DNA of 5,595 nt, taken from contig CAIYMZ010000035.1 in assembly GCA_903927415.1 (NCBI GenBank), positions 1-5,595 of the forward strand, read 5' to 3'. Each line of letters begins with the position of its first letter. Positions within the stretch are counted from its first letter, which is position 1. A program made the position numbers and the translations under genes. The notes below the pieces were generated by a model. That model saw only the letters and a list, made by a program, of their open reading frames with translations. It made no database searches and was not told the DNA's origin. This document shows, one piece after another, positions 5,582 through 5,595 of this stretch. The stretch is from an uncultured Alphaproteobacteria bacterium. Lineage in GTDB: Bacteria; Pseudomonadota; Alphaproteobacteria; Rickettsiales; UBA1997.

Positions 5582-5595
5582 GACAACTCATACTC

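Larger units (their letters stand above)
5386..5595. other. Intergenic repeat-rich region upstream of nuoL
   Basis: No coding region is supported in these 210 bases. Next to nuoL is an AT-rich direct-repeat-like stretch (GAATTTAGAATTTAGGATTTTGGATTT, about 5388-5414), which would be the 5' leader of nuoL. Beyond it lie an imperfect long inverted repeat (5417-5520), an overlapping second inverted repeat (5482-5553) and a GC-rich hairpin (5561-5581). A TATAGA hexamer on the - strand (5415-5420) could be a -10 box for nuoL, but I see no good -35 at the right spacing, so no promoter is called. Confidence 0.6.

Noticed and set aside
1..5595. A previously undescribed multi-gene system
   Set aside because: Four of the five genes belong to known, functionally unrelated families and one is a lone lipoprotein; nothing in spacing or composition ties them into a new system beyond ordinary co-transcription.

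Overview
The window looks like part of a moderately AT-rich bacterial chromosome, most likely from an alphaproteobacterium, possibly of the Rickettsiales type. Four things support this: an alphaproteobacterial-style NuoL, many A/T homopolymers, nuo genes that seem scattered rather than in one operon, and a 210-base intergenic stretch of palindromic repeats. Those repeats include the words CGTCATTGCGAG and ACCCCGCA-acaag-TGCGGGGT, which I associate from memory with alphaproteobacterial interspersed repeats. The placement is inference, not proof.

There are two gene blocks pointing towards each other. On the + strand, the 3' end of a YgjP-like zinc metallopeptidase gene (1-283) is followed after 2 bases by a complete P1B-type metal-transporting ATPase (286-2142). 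On the - strand, reading from the right, come nuoL (5385 down to 3387, broken by a frameshift), a flavin reductase-like FMN-binding protein (3382-2723) and a small lipoprotein (2742-2143). Spacings are 4 bases and a 20-base overlap, so these three probably form one transcript. The two blocks meet with their stop codons directly abutting (2140-2142 and 2143-2145), leaving no room for a terminator between them.

Three points deserve a second look. First, nuoL needs one base removed at the CC pair 3800-3801 to restore a full-length protein of about 665 residues. As written, the protein loses its last two membrane helices and the long lateral helix that braces complex I. About 60 bases upstream in the gene, on its coding strand, is a GC-rich 12-base tandem repeat encoding SPGV units. 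Second, the flavin reductase carries an in-frame Phe/Lys-rich insertion of about 60-65 residues between two core strands of its fold; it is built from A/T palindromes and a small tandem duplication. Third, the region upstream of nuoL contains nested inverted repeats that could pair in two mutually exclusive ways.

The genes do not form an obvious single pathway. NuoL belongs to respiratory complex I, the flavin reductase-like protein handles FMN, the ATPase exports or imports a metal ion, and the lipoprotein has no known role. I see no defence system, mobile-element gene, CRISPR array, tRNA or rRNA, and no convincing new multi-gene system.
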